From contig JAEEQP010000004.1 of assembly GCA_016285355.1 (NCBI GenBank), positions 1-64,000 on the forward strand: a DNA stretch of 64,000 nt. Reading direction: 5' to 3'. Of the stretch, positions 7,207 to 16,140 are shown piece by piece; within the stretch, counting starts at the first letter, position 1, and the number at the start of each line of letters is the position of its first letter. Made by a program: the position numbers and the translations under genes. The notes below the pieces were generated by a model. The model did not search any database. It saw only the letters and a list, made by a program, of their open reading frames with translations, and was not told the origin of the DNA. Source of the stretch: Bacteroidales bacterium (GTDB lineage Bacteria > Bacteroidota > Bacteroidia > Bacteroidales > F082).

Positions 7207-7221
7207 TTTTAAAATAATCGC

Positions 7222-7230
7222 TATCTTTGC
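7222..7230 (+). promoter_or_regulatory. -7 box of the GH31 gene
   Basis: TATCTTTGC, 30 bp upstream of the ATG at 7261. Confidence 0.6.
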
Positions 7231-7260
7231 TGCATTATTCATCAACACATTGAACCGATT

Positions 7261-9774
7261 ATGAAAAAGCTCCTCACCCTTTCGCTGCTTATACTCTTGG
7301 CCTATGGCCTACAAGCACAAAGCAAAAACATCGCTTACCAAGACGAAACCGTACGTTTCACCGTCATCACCGATGGCGTCATCCGGATGGAATATGCCAT
7401 CGACGGGCACTTTGTCGATGAAGCCTCACAGGTGGCCGTCATCCGCGACTATCATGCTGTAGATTACAAGGTCAAGGAAGGCAAGACCATCGAAATCATT
7501 ACATCGAAGCTGAGGCTGCAATATAAGAAAGGTAGCGGGGCTTTCAATGCTGACAACCTGAGCATCAGATCGTTGAAAGGTGTCAATCCGAGTTTCACTT
7601 GGAAGCCCGGCATGGCGCAAGAACACAACCTGAAAGGCACCTACCGCACCTTGGACAGCTACGAAGGCGACACCCGTGTCGGCACCACCGACCAAAAGAT
7701 ACCCCTTGAGGACGGCCTCTTGGCCACCGACGGCTGGACGCTCATCGACGACTCGAAGAGTTACCTTTTCGACAACAGCGACTGGCCTTGGGTGATGGAA
7801 CGCGAGAGCCTCGACAACCAAGACTGGTACTTCATGGGTTACGGCCACGACTACAAGCAGGCATTGAAGGACTTCACCGTTTTCGCTGGCAAGGTGCCAC
7901 TGCCGCCTCGCTATGCCTTTGGTTATTGGTGGTCGCGCTATTGGGCATATAGCGACAAAGAACTTCGCGATTTGGTGAAGAAATTCGACCAATACGACAT
8001 CCCCATCGATGTGCTCGTCATCGACATGGATTGGCATTATACCGAACCAGGCAAAGGCAACTGGACAGGCTGGACTTGGAACAAAAAGCTCTTCCCCGAC
8101 TATAAACGCCTCATTGCCGACATGGACCGCCGAGACATTCGCACTACACTTAACCTGCATCCCGCTGGTGGTGTGGAGCCCTACGAGGAATGCTATGACC
8201 AAATGGCTGCTTATATGCATCTCGACACTACAGGGCGACCTGGCATTCCGTGGCAAGGCTCCAACAAACTCTTCATGTCGGGCATGTTCGATGTCGTGTT
8301 GAAACACATGGAACGCAACGGTATCGACTTCTGGTGGCTCGACTGGCAGCAATGGCCTAACGACAAGCAACTCACCAACCTAAGCAACACATGGTGGATC
8401 AATTACTGCTTCTTCTCCAACTTCGAGCGCAGCCGCAACACACGACCGATGCTCTACCACCGTTGGGGCGGATTGGGCAACCACCGTTACCAAATCGGTT
8501 TCTCAGGCGACTCCTTCATCTCATGGAAATCGCTCGACTTCCAGCCTTATTTCAACTCAACGGCAAGCAATGTGTTGTATGGCTTTTGGAGCCACGACAT
8601 CGGCGGCCACTGGGGTGGTGCCATCGCGCCTGAACTGTATGCCCGATGGATGCAATTCGGTGCCTTGAGTCCCATTTTGCGCAGCCATTCCACCAAAGAC
8701 GCCTCCATCAATAAGGAGCCGTGGCTGTTGCCTGCCGAATACACCGAAATAGTCCGCAACACCATCCATCAGCGCCGCCAGATGATACCCTATATCTATA
8801 CCATGGCGCGCAAAGCCCACGACGAAGGACTGTCGCTCTGCCGCCCGCTTTATTATGATTGGCCAGACTGTCCTGAAGCCTATAGTTTCCGAAACGAATA
8901 CATGTTTGGCGACGATATGCTGGTGGCCCCCATCACCACCCCAATGGAAGGCAGCTTTTCTACCTTAGATATCTGGCTGCCACAGGGCGCTTGGTATGAG
9001 GTGTGTACAGGCACCATGTTGCAAGGCAACCAGGTCGTCACTCGTAGTTTCATGATTGACGAATACCCGCTCTATGTGAAGGCCGGTTCCATCATCCCGC
9101 AGTATGCCGATTGCCACCAACATGTTGGCGGCACTGACTGGACGCAATTCGACTTGATGATCTACCCTGGTGCCGATGGTGACTTCACGATGTATTACGA
9201 TGACGGCAACGACAAAGATTACGACCAAAACAACATGCGTGTCAGGTTCCGTACCACACACGACAAAGAAGAGAAAACCGTGCTATTCTTCCAAATCGAC
9301 CCTGCCAAAGGCCCATTCACTATGGCTTCGCGCAACATCACACTAAAGTTTGTTGCCTCCGACATCCCCGAGTATGTATTCGCTGATGAAAAAGAGATTG
9401 ATTGGACATATGACGGCGAGAACTTCACCTTGGTTATTCCACTGCCCGAAGGCGAATGGAACAAGCCCTTAAACGGTCATGTGGTATACTCTCAAGGCAG
9501 CACCATCGACCTGACAGATGGCACCCTCGGCAACTACCACCGCGCTGCCAAAGCCGTAACCGAACTGAAAAACCGCAAGTCCAACATCGAATTGAACGAT
9601 GCCTTAGGTCTCTTTGGCAGCCTTGGACAGAAAGTGACCTATTTCCCGCATACATTGCTCGAAAGCGTCAACAGCTTCCGCCAGTATTTCGAAGACCTCG
9701 ACAACTCATTGGAACAACAGAACGGCCTGAACGAGGAACTCAAGGCATGGTTTAAGGGACAAGTAGGGAAATAA
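7261..9774 (+). CDS. Secreted GH31 family glycosidase (alpha-glucosidase or alpha-xylosidase type)
   Basis: 837 residues with a signal peptide (MKKLLTLSLLILLAYGLQA). An N-terminal mutarotase-like beta-sandwich precedes the (beta/alpha)8 barrel. The catalytic nucleophile is visible as D361 in DFWWLDWQQW, and the acid/base as D417 in GFSGDSFISW; both are standard GH31 positions. A C-terminal beta-sandwich (about 600-760) and a helical tail of about 60 residues follow. GH31 enzymes release alpha-linked glucose or xylose from oligosaccharides. The export signal suggests the periplasm or cell surface. There is no susC/susD pair nearby, so it is not part of a classical polysaccharide utilisation locus. 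The stop codon abuts the stop of the convergent branching enzyme gene with no spacer. Substrate cannot be read from the sequence. Confidence 0.93.
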   Translation: MKKLLTLSLLILLAYGLQAQSKNIAYQDETVRFTVITDGVIRMEYAIDGHFVDEASQVAVIRDYHAVDYKVKEGKTIEIITSKLRLQYKKGSGAFNADNLSIRSLKGVNPSFTWKPGMAQEHNLKGTYRTLDSYEGDTRVGTTDQKIPLEDGLLATDGWTLIDDSKSYLFDNSDWPWVMERESLDNQDWYFMGYGHDYKQALKDFTVFAGKVPLPPRYAFGYWWSRYWAYSDKELRDLVKKFDQYDIPIDVLVIDMDWHYTEPGKGNWTGWTWNKKLFPDYKRLIADMDRRDIRTTLNLHPAGGVEPYEECYDQMAAYMHLDTTGRPGIPWQGSNKLFMSGMFDVVLKHMERNGIDFWWLDWQQWPNDKQLTNLSNTWWINYCFFSNFERSRNTRPMLYHRWGGLGNHRYQIGFSGDSFISWKSLDFQPYFNSTASNVLYGFWSHDIGGHWGGAIAPELYARWMQFGALSPILRSHSTKDASINKEPWLLPAEYTEIVRNTIHQRRQMIPYIYTMARKAHDEGLSLCRPLYYDWPDCPEAYSFRNEYMFGDDMLVAPITTPMEGSFSTLDIWLPQGAWYEVCTGTMLQGNQVVTRSFMIDEYPLYVKAGSIIPQYADCHQHVGGTDWTQFDLMIYPGADGDFTMYYDDGNDKDYDQNNMRVRFRTTHDKEEKTVLFFQIDPAKGPFTMASRNITLKFVASDIPEYVFADEKEIDWTYDGENFTLVIPLPEGEWNKPLNGHVVYSQGSTIDLTDGTLGNYHRAAKAVTELKNRKSNIELNDALGLFGSLGQKVTYFPHTLLESVNSFRQYFEDLDNSLEQQNGLNEELKAWFKGQVGK

Positions 9775-11772
9775 TCAAACCCTTTGGTACACCGTCGCCA
9801 CACGGCTCACATTATAGACCTTCATCGTGACGGCATCACCTTTCTTTTCCGATGGGAATTTGACAGTCGCATCAATGTTGCCAAAGCCGCCGAAAACCTT
9901 GTCGTCAGTGGTAAGAACAATTTGGTAATCACCTGTTTGCCTGACAGGTATCTCGTAGTCGGGGATGGAATGTGGTCCCCAGTTGAAGACGAAAATCAGG
10001 TTACCGCGTTCGTAAACAACGGTCTTGTTCGTTTCATCGGCCAGCAACAACCAAGCGGGCAAAGCCTGCATCACCATATACTGTTTCACGAAGTTGAGCA
10101 TGGCCTTGTCAAAGGCACCCATGAAACGATATTTCAGGTTGGGATTGTCCACCAACGACCACTGGCGGCGGGCGTATTTGTAACTCCAACCATTATCAAG
10201 ACGCGGAAAATCAATCCATTCTGGATGGCCAAACTCGTTGCCCATGAAGTTGAGCCAAGCCTCGCCGCCCAAAGTGAGTGTGAAAAGGCGAATCATCTTG
10301 TGCAGAGCGATGCCACGGTCGACGGCCATGGATGGAGTGTCAAGACCCATCGCATGGTACATTTCGCTCCCAATCAACCTAAAGGCTATGGTTTGGTCGC
10401 CCACCAACGCCTGGTCATGACTCTCGGCATAAGCCACCGTCTTGGTCTGCGGCAGATGGTTGGTCATCGTGAAGAAAAACTCGTTCATGCTCCACTGCTC
10501 CTCGGGCCGGTCTTTCAGCACCTTAATCCAGAAGTCAGGTTCGCCCATGCCCAAACGATAATCGAAACCCATGCCGCCGTCGGCAATCGGATGACAAATA
10601 CCCGGCATACCGCTCACATCCTCCGCAATAGTGACTGCCTGCGGATTCAGCTCGTGGCATAAAGTGTTGGCCAACTGCAAGTATGTGACAGCATCGGCAT
10701 CCACGTTGTCGTTGAAATACTTCCATGGGTCATCGAAGACGAGACCGATACCATGGTCGAGATAGAGCATCGAGGTGACGCCATCGAAACGGAAACCGTC
10801 GAAACGGAACTCCTCCAACCAATAGCGCACATTGGAGAGCAGGAATTGCAACGTTTCCTCCTTGCCGTAGTTGAAGAGTTTGGAATCCCAAAGGTTGTGG
10901 TTGCCGCGTTCGCCACTATGTAAATATTGACTATCAGAGCCATCGAAGAGGTTAATGCCCTCACGGATATTCTTCACCGTGTGGGAATGTACCAAATCCA
11001 TGATGACCAACATACCCATGCCATGAGCAGTGTCGATAAGTTCTTTCAACTCCTCGGGCGTACCGAAGCGCGAACTCGGCGCGAAGAAATTGGAGACATG
11101 ATAACCAAACGAGCCGTAATAAGGATGCTCGGCAATGGCCATCAGTTGGATGGCGTTGTAGCCGTCCGCCATGATGCGTGGCAGGATGTTTTGCGTGAAC
11201 TCTTTGTAAGTCCCTACCCTTCCCTCTTCTTGCGCCATGCCGACATGCGCCTCATAAATCAACAGAGGCTCGTCTTTTAACTGCGGTGCAGCATGCTTAT
11301 ATATATAAGGTGTCGGCGGGTTCCAAAACTGTCCATCAAAATCCTTGTTGCCCTCGTCCTGAATCACCCGCTTGATATAGACCGGAATACGCTCATGCTC
11401 CCCAATTTGTGACTGCACCAGAACCTTCAGTTTGCTACCATGCGTGAGTCTTTCTTTAAATTCGCTGTCGGGTAGAAAAATTTCCCACATACCATTGCCA
11501 GCCAATTCCAAAGGATACTCATAGCGGTTCCAGTTGTTGAAGTCGCCCATCAACGAGAGATAATGTGCCGCAGGTGCCCATTCGCGGTACCACCAACCGT
11601 GGCGACGTTTGTCGTAATTGAAGCCCAAGAACTGATGCGCCGTTGCAAAGGTTTTGAGGCTACCGTAGCGTTTGATAATTCCATGTAATCGTTCTACATA
11701 GTGGTTGTGGCGTTGCTCCACCGCATTGCTTACGGGGGTGAGCCAAGGGTCGTTTTGTACTAAAGGAAGCAT
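9775..11772 (-). CDS. glgB: 1,4-alpha-glucan branching enzyme, GH13
   Basis: 665 residues from the ATG at 11772; a longer TTG-started form would overlap the upstream gene and is less likely. An N-terminal CBM48-like domain (GWWYREWAPAAHYLSLMGDF) precedes the GH13 barrel. Catalytic residues are D330 in FRFDGV, E384 in IAEDVSG and D453 in ESHDQALVGD. The latter sequence and the length are typical of the eukaryote-like branching enzymes found in Bacteroidota rather than the longer E. coli type. It makes alpha-1,6 branches in glycogen in the cytoplasm. It begins one base after the stop of the AlbA_2 gene, so the two are read from one transcript and may be translationally coupled. The glycogen synthase gene is not in the window. 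A GH13 amylase lies 2.5 kb away. Confidence 0.95.
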   Translation of the reverse strand: MLPLVQNDPWLTPVSNAVEQRHNHYVERLHGIIKRYGSLKTFATAHQFLGFNYDKRRHGWWYREWAPAAHYLSLMGDFNNWNRYEYPLELAGNGMWEIFLPDSEFKERLTHGSKLKVLVQSQIGEHERIPVYIKRVIQDEGNKDFDGQFWNPPTPYIYKHAAPQLKDEPLLIYEAHVGMAQEEGRVGTYKEFTQNILPRIMADGYNAIQLMAIAEHPYYGSFGYHVSNFFAPSSRFGTPEELKELIDTAHGMGMLVIMDLVHSHTVKNIREGINLFDGSDSQYLHSGERGNHNLWDSKLFNYGKEETLQFLLSNVRYWLEEFRFDGFRFDGVTSMLYLDHGIGLVFDDPWKYFNDNVDADAVTYLQLANTLCHELNPQAVTIAEDVSGMPGICHPIADGGMGFDYRLGMGEPDFWIKVLKDRPEEQWSMNEFFFTMTNHLPQTKTVAYAESHDQALVGDQTIAFRLIGSEMYHAMGLDTPSMAVDRGIALHKMIRLFTLTLGGEAWLNFMGNEFGHPEWIDFPRLDNGWSYKYARRQWSLVDNPNLKYRFMGAFDKAMLNFVKQYMVMQALPAWLLLADETNKTVVYERGNLIFVFNWGPHSIPDYEIPVRQTGDYQIVLTTDDKVFGGFGNIDATVKFPSEKKGDAVTMKVYNVSRVATVYQRV

Positions 11773-11773
11773 A

Positions 11774-13198
11774 CTATTTATTGTATTCGTTTTCAATGAT
11801 TTCCCAATGGCCGCCTTTATCAGGACCAATACGGCGTATCATATTCTTTTGTTGCATGGCTTTCAAATGTTTTGCAATTCCACTTCTTGCTCTTTGAAGT
11901 TTCAAAGCAATTTCATCCATTGTTATTTGAGAATCCTCCTCCATTAATGCAATGATTTGAAACTCTATTTTCAGTCCACTTTTCAGTCCACTTTTCAGTC
12001 CACTTTTCAGTCCACTTTCTTCCAAGTCGGTTTTCTGGGACTTTTCTTGGGACGTTTCCTGACCAATAATCGCCCCAGTTTCTGTACTAATTCCATCAGA
12101 TTCTCTAAACAGCGTCACCAACACACCGCCTCCAAAAGCCTCGAAACGAGGTTCCGGAAGCCCTTCGTTTTTACAAGCAGTCATAATCTTGCTTATGCCA
12201 CTACCCCATGAATCTATCAGGGTCGCCTTGAAACAAGCACCAGCAATAAGCGGATTCCTCGGATAAGACGCATGGAATTGTGTCAAGTCCTCCGCAGTAA
12301 GTGAATCAGGCAGTTGGCCTAAATTCCACAAAGTTATCTTATCGTCATACACACGCATCTGAATCATCGGACCCATGTAATTCCTGTGAACCAAAGCGTT
12401 AAGCACCATCTCTCGAAGAGCCTCACGAGGATAGTTGCCTTTCTTTTGAACACGAAAATAGTCCTTGATTTCCACTTCGCGAATGATAAACTTATACTCA
12501 AGAATTTCCAACGAGTCCTCGAATATCTTAATCAAGTTTCCTTCGATAACTTCCTGATAACGAAACTCGGAATCATTGATGAAACGGCCAATCTTTAGTT
12601 GCACATTAGGATAAAAGCGGTTCGGATCCTTACCAAACATAATGATGGCACCACGTTTCAACTTGCCACCTTCCACCAAACGCAGTTTTTCCAAAATTTG
12701 GTAGTCGTCCAAACCAGTTACATTGGGCAAGCGATCTCCCATCGAAGCAAATTGCAGATAGCGCACAATGCTATCATGGTCAATGTCAGCCATCGATGCA
12801 CGCTCCTCTATCACCTCATCCCATGTCAGACCTGATTTCTTCAAAAGGAAATCATTCAGCGCAGCCCCCGTCAATTCAGACTTCACGCTGCCCGAGCGAT
12901 AGTAATAACTACCTTTGTAGGAAATGGCCACTCCGTATGGCTTCACCACAATCTCCACATACAGCAAACCATTGTCTTCCAATAAGTTCACTTCGCAAGT
13001 GATGCCAAGATGGTTCTTTATCTTGTTCGGAATGTCTTCGGATAGCCTTTTCGCATCCTCAACACCAATCGTAACACCTTTATCATCCTTGCCGATATAG
13101 ATTCTGCCGCCTTGTGCATTCGCAAAGCCACAAACCCATTTCAGGTATTCGTCGCGCCATGACTGCTTAAACTCAATGTTTTGGGATTCAAGGCTCAT
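11774..13198 (-). CDS. AlbA_2 (Schlafen-type) domain protein with GHKL-like and winged-helix domains
   Basis: 474 residues. Residues about 5-120 form the AlbA_2/Schlafen module (NIEFKQSW, NAQGGRIYIGKDDKG), a nucleic-acid or nucleotide-binding fold. The middle part (REMVLNALVHRNY, then DKITLWNLGQLP and WGSGISKIM) matches the HATPase_c_4/RecG-like C-terminal domain common in these proteins. A linker with four perfect SGLK repeats follows, and a C-terminal winged helix (about 415-470, ITMDEIALKLQRARSGIAKH) completes it. Such proteins are usually annotated as putative transcriptional regulators or ATP-dependent helicase-like; their biochemical role is not settled. It has its own -7 box about 20 bp upstream and is the first gene of a two-gene unit with glgB. 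No Schlafen nuclease active site could be assigned with confidence. Confidence 0.85.
   Translation of the reverse strand: MSLESQNIEFKQSWRDEYLKWVCGFANAQGGRIYIGKDDKGVTIGVEDAKRLSEDIPNKIKNHLGITCEVNLLEDNGLLYVEIVVKPYGVAISYKGSYYYRSGSVKSELTGAALNDFLLKKSGLTWDEVIEERASMADIDHDSIVRYLQFASMGDRLPNVTGLDDYQILEKLRLVEGGKLKRGAIIMFGKDPNRFYPNVQLKIGRFINDSEFRYQEVIEGNLIKIFEDSLEILEYKFIIREVEIKDYFRVQKKGNYPREALREMVLNALVHRNYMGPMIQMRVYDDKITLWNLGQLPDSLTAEDLTQFHASYPRNPLIAGACFKATLIDSWGSGISKIMTACKNEGLPEPRFEAFGGGVLVTLFRESDGISTETGAIIGQETSQEKSQKTDLEESGLKSGLKSGLKSGLKIEFQIIALMEEDSQITMDEIALKLQRARSGIAKHLKAMQQKNMIRRIGPDKGGHWEIIENEYNK
11968..12015. repeat. 12-bp minisatellite, four perfect copies, inside a gene
   Basis: Four identical head-to-tail copies of a 12-bp unit (TTTTCAGTCCAC on the plus strand) encode four SGLK repeats in the linker before the winged helix of the AlbA_2 protein. 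Unit length is a multiple of three, so copy-number change alters linker length without a frameshift. Confidence 0.95.
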
Positions 13199-13219
13199 TT
13201 TTCAACTTGATATTATACC

Positions 13220-13228
13220 GCAAAAGTA
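13220..13228 (-). promoter_or_regulatory. -7 box of the AlbA_2-glgB unit
   Basis: TACTTTTGC on the minus strand, about 20 bp before the ATG at 13198. Confidence 0.6.
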
Positions 13229-13268
13229 ATAAAATAATTCCAACTGCAAAAAAATTGAAAATATTCTC

Positions 13269-13277
13269 TATTTTTGC
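13269..13277 (+). promoter_or_regulatory. -7 box of the TraB-family gene
   Basis: TATTTTTGC, 26 bp before the ATG at 13304. It forms a divergent promoter pair with the AlbA_2 promoter 40 bp away. Confidence 0.6.
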
Positions 13278-13303
13278 AGCGAAACCACATAATTCATAAA
13301 GAA

Positions 13304-14209
13304 ATGAGAAAAGTTTTCCTTTTGGCGACGGCTCTTATCGTCAGTTTCGCCTTCAACGCCCAAGCGCAACTCCTTTATCGTATTTCCGGCAACGGCCTCG
13401 AATCACCCAGCTATATTGTCGGGACCTACCATTTGGCACCCGCATCGTTTGCCGATAGCATTCTTGGTATGGGCCAAGCTATTGAGCAAACCAATCAGGT
13501 TTGTGGTGAGTTGGACATGATGGATGCCTTCAAACCTGAAAACACAGCCCGTATGATGCAAGCACTGATGCTTCCCGAAGGGACAACACTGACCTCGTTG
13601 CTCACCGAAGACCAATTGGGACGGCTGAATGCACTATTACTCGAAGTGTTAGGCACAAATCTCAACGATGAGACTTATGCCGCCCAAGCGAATAAAATGA
13701 CTCCGGTAGCCCTTTCCACCAATCTCACTTTGGCATCATACATGAAAGGACACCCTTCCCTCAACCCGATGGAGCTGATTGACAATTATTTCCAGATGGT
13801 TGCCTTGCAAAACGGCAAACCTGTAAAAGGCTTCGAAACTGTGGATTTCCAGATGCAAACACTTTATGGGGCTCCGTTGCAGAAGCAGGTGGACGACTTG
13901 ATGTGTTTGGTAGACCATTTCGATGAAGCCATGGAACTGGCCACTCGCATCACTTCCGCTTATTTCTCACAGGATTTTCAACAACTCGTAGCAATTCTTG
14001 AGGAAGAGATGGAGGGAGCATGTGCCGCAACCCCAGAGGAAGAGGCAGCCTTGATTGACGACCGTAACCATAACTGGATCAACATGATGCCTGACATGAT
14101 GGCTGAACAGCCAACCCTTTTTGTCGTCGGTGCCGCCCATCTTTGCGGCGAGCAAGGTGTTCTGAAACTGCTTGAAGAATCAGGTTACACCGTTGAAGGA
14201 ATGAAATAA
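13304..14209 (+). CDS. TraB/GumN family exported protein
   Basis: 301 residues from the ATG at 13304; an upstream in-frame start at 13274 lies inside the promoter box and is rejected. A signal peptide (MRKVFLLATALIVSFAFNAQA) is followed by the family signature: LLYRISGNGLESPSYIVGTYH near the mature N-terminus (GTxH motif), and VVGAAHLCGEQGVLKLLEE near the C-terminus. TraB/PrgY/GumN proteins are thought to be metal-dependent proteases or related enzymes of the Tiki fold, with GTxH and the later GxxHL supplying ligands. In other bacteria members inhibit peptide pheromones or act with polysaccharide genes. The location should be the periplasm. The convergent GH13 gene ends 9 bp away. No substrate can be inferred. 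Confidence 0.88.
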   Translation: MRKVFLLATALIVSFAFNAQAQLLYRISGNGLESPSYIVGTYHLAPASFADSILGMGQAIEQTNQVCGELDMMDAFKPENTARMMQALMLPEGTTLTSLLTEDQLGRLNALLLEVLGTNLNDETYAAQANKMTPVALSTNLTLASYMKGHPSLNPMELIDNYFQMVALQNGKPVKGFETVDFQMQTLYGAPLQKQVDDLMCLVDHFDEAMELATRITSAYFSQDFQQLVAILEEEMEGACAATPEEEAALIDDRNHNWINMMPDMMAEQPTLFVVGAAHLCGEQGVLKLLEESGYTVEGMK

Positions 14210-14217
14210 GGTCAATT

Positions 14218-15741
14218 TCAGGGATTGTCCAATACAATTTCCCTCGAATCCAAATCAATGACTTTTGCCTCGGAAGGCTCCAAATGCACAGGAACCACCT
14301 CCGAGGCAAAATCGTTCATATCGAATTCATTGACCTTGCTGCGACCCATCAAGGCTAAAGCATCATGTGGAATTTTCACCTCCACATCACGGCACTCGTT
14401 GCGATTGAAATTGACCACGATAAGCAGGCGTTCCGAATCAGTGTAGCGCAAGAAAGCATACACAAACTGCGGGTCGAAGTTCATGTACCATGGGTTACAC
14501 CACATCAAATCGTAAAACTTGCCTTCGCTAATGGCGGAATGCTCTTGCCTGAAATGTAATAGGTTACGATAATAACCGAATAGTTTCTTTTGCGCTTCAT
14601 CAAAGCCGCCGCCATCGAACTTGCCGCCGTTCATCCATTTTTGGTGCTCGGGCATGTGGCAATAATCGAAGATGGAAGTGCGACCGTCATCGCCGCTGTA
14701 TCCTACTGCGTCAGCAGCTGTTTCACCACTTTCCTGACCGTTGTAAATCATGAAAGGCCCTGTGTTCATCAGAGCAGATAACGCTACGGCGGGCAAAGCA
14801 GCAAAGGCATTACCAACAAATTGCGGCGAGGCCAAACGCTTCTCGTCGTGGTTCTCCATGAAGCGCAACATGTGGGCATCCATTTCGTCCAAATCTTTCC
14901 ACACCTGACTGATTTCTTTCGCCTCATGGCCGTGACAAAGCACATTCTCCAAAGTGTTGTACAGCCCAACTTTATCATACAAATAATCAAAACCCGACTC
15001 AAGGAAAGGCTTGTAAAGGGCTGGTTGATAGATTTCTGCAATCATCAAGGGCTGATAGTCTTTGCGTAATTCGGCAATCATCCACTGCCAAAACGCCACT
15101 GGCACCATTTCAGCCATGTCCACGCGGAAACCATCGACATGCTTGGTGCACCAAAAGCGCAGAATGTCAAGCATTTTCTCCCAAGTATCATGGCAGTCGT
15201 AGTTCAGCTTCACTGTGTCGTACCAATCATTCAGACTCGGATTGGGCGCAAAGACATTATTTCCAGTCACTTTTGCGGGGTATTCCTCGTACGGCTGCTC
15301 CGCAACCCTACGAGGCGATATGAAACTTTGGCCTTCACAATAATAGAAATTACAAGGGTCGAAGCCTTTGTTCTGTCGCGCCAAGTGATTGGGAATAAAA
15401 TCGATAATCACCTTCATACCATGCTGATGGATACGCTCGACCAGATGCTCAAAATCAGCCATTGTACCCAAATCAGGGTCAACGGCGCGATAATCCGTGA
15501 CAGCGTATGGCGAGCCTGCCCTGCCTTTAGTGATATCAGGGTGTGTGCCTATCGATTCCGATGCGTGTTCCAAAATGCCAGTCAGCCAGATATGGGTGAT
15601 GCCCAAGTCTTTCAAGGCGTTGAGGGCGGTTCCGTCAATGTCTTTGAAGATGCCGCAGCCATTTTCAGTTTTGCTACCGTTGAAATGAAAGTCGGTTTGT
15701 TTGTTACCGAACAGTCGAGGGAAAAGTTGATAGATGTTCAT
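14218..15741 (-). CDS. GH13 alpha-amylase family enzyme, cytoplasmic
   Basis: 507 residues starting MNIYQLFPRLFG with no signal peptide. The GH13 barrel is complete: region I DFIPNH (114-119), nucleophile D208 in GFRVDMAE, acid/base E236 in LMIAEIYQP and transition-state stabiliser D299 in MENHDEKR. A C-terminal beta-sandwich follows. The sequence style, beginning with an NxYQ-PRLFGN pattern, belongs to a Bacteroidota intracellular amylase group acting on maltodextrins or glycogen. With glgB nearby, a role in internal glucan turnover is the natural inference. The -7 box lies immediately before the start codon, so the mRNA may be leaderless. The gene is convergent with the TraB gene and divergent from the toxin-antitoxin operon. 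Confidence 0.92.
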   Translation of the reverse strand: MNIYQLFPRLFGNKQTDFHFNGSKTENGCGIFKDIDGTALNALKDLGITHIWLTGILEHASESIGTHPDITKGRAGSPYAVTDYRAVDPDLGTMADFEHLVERIHQHGMKVIIDFIPNHLARQNKGFDPCNFYYCEGQSFISPRRVAEQPYEEYPAKVTGNNVFAPNPSLNDWYDTVKLNYDCHDTWEKMLDILRFWCTKHVDGFRVDMAEMVPVAFWQWMIAELRKDYQPLMIAEIYQPALYKPFLESGFDYLYDKVGLYNTLENVLCHGHEAKEISQVWKDLDEMDAHMLRFMENHDEKRLASPQFVGNAFAALPAVALSALMNTGPFMIYNGQESGETAADAVGYSGDDGRTSIFDYCHMPEHQKWMNGGKFDGGGFDEAQKKLFGYYRNLLHFRQEHSAISEGKFYDLMWCNPWYMNFDPQFVYAFLRYTDSERLLIVVNFNRNECRDVEVKIPHDALALMGRSKVNEFDMNDFASEVVPVHLEPSEAKVIDLDSREIVLDNP

Positions 15742-15744
15742 ATC

Positions 15745-15753
15745 GCAAAAGTA
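15745..15753 (-). promoter_or_regulatory. -7 box abutting the GH13 start codon
   Basis: TACTTTTGC on the minus strand ends only three bases before the ATG at 15741, so transcription should begin at or next to the start codon. Confidence 0.55.
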
Positions 15754-15794
15754 AAAAATTAAATGAAAAGTCAGTCGAATAACGAAAACTTATT

Positions 15795-15803
15795 TATTTT
15801 TGC
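15795..15803 (+). promoter_or_regulatory. -7 box of the RelB/RelE-type operon
   Basis: TATTTTTGC, 28 bp before the antitoxin ATG at 15832. It excludes the longer in-frame start at 15763. Confidence 0.55.
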
Positions 15804-15831
15804 GTCGCTAAATGACATAAACATATACAAA

Positions 15832-16140
15832 ATGTGTACAACAACATTACATTTGCGTCTCGATGAGGACTTGAAAAGTCAGGCTTCTGATGTTTTTGAG
15901 CATCTTGGATTGGACTTGCCCACTGCCATTCGTATCTTTTTGAAAAGGTCCATTGCTGTTGATGGAATGCCTTTTGAACTGAAAAACAACCGATCCGAGT
16001 GGGATAAAATGCCTTGCAGTTGGACGGTTGACGAATTGAACGAGCAAGTTGAATTGGCGCTTGACGACATCAAAAACAACAGGCTGCATTCTGCGACTGA
16101 AGTTGAAGAACATTTCAGAAATTTTAGATATGGTAGTTGA
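15832..16140 (+). CDS. RelB/DinJ family antitoxin
   Basis: 102 residues from the ATG at 15832. Residues 2-40 form the ribbon-helix-helix of the RelB/DinJ family: beta strand TTLHLRLDEDLK, then helices around ASDVFEHLGLDLPTAIRIFL, with the IRIFLKRSI stretch typical of DinJ-like proteins. The C-terminal half is acidic and helical and should wrap and neutralise the toxin. The start of the downstream toxin gene overlaps its last codons by 11 bp, the usual coupled antitoxin-first order. The family's known role is to bind the toxin and, with it, repress its own promoter. The fucosidase gene follows the toxin by 5 bp, which is unusual. Confidence 0.88.
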   Translation: MCTTTLHLRLDEDLKSQASDVFEHLGLDLPTAIRIFLKRSIAVDGMPFELKNNRSEWDKMPCSWTVDELNEQVELALDDIKNNRLHSATEVEEHFRNFRYGS

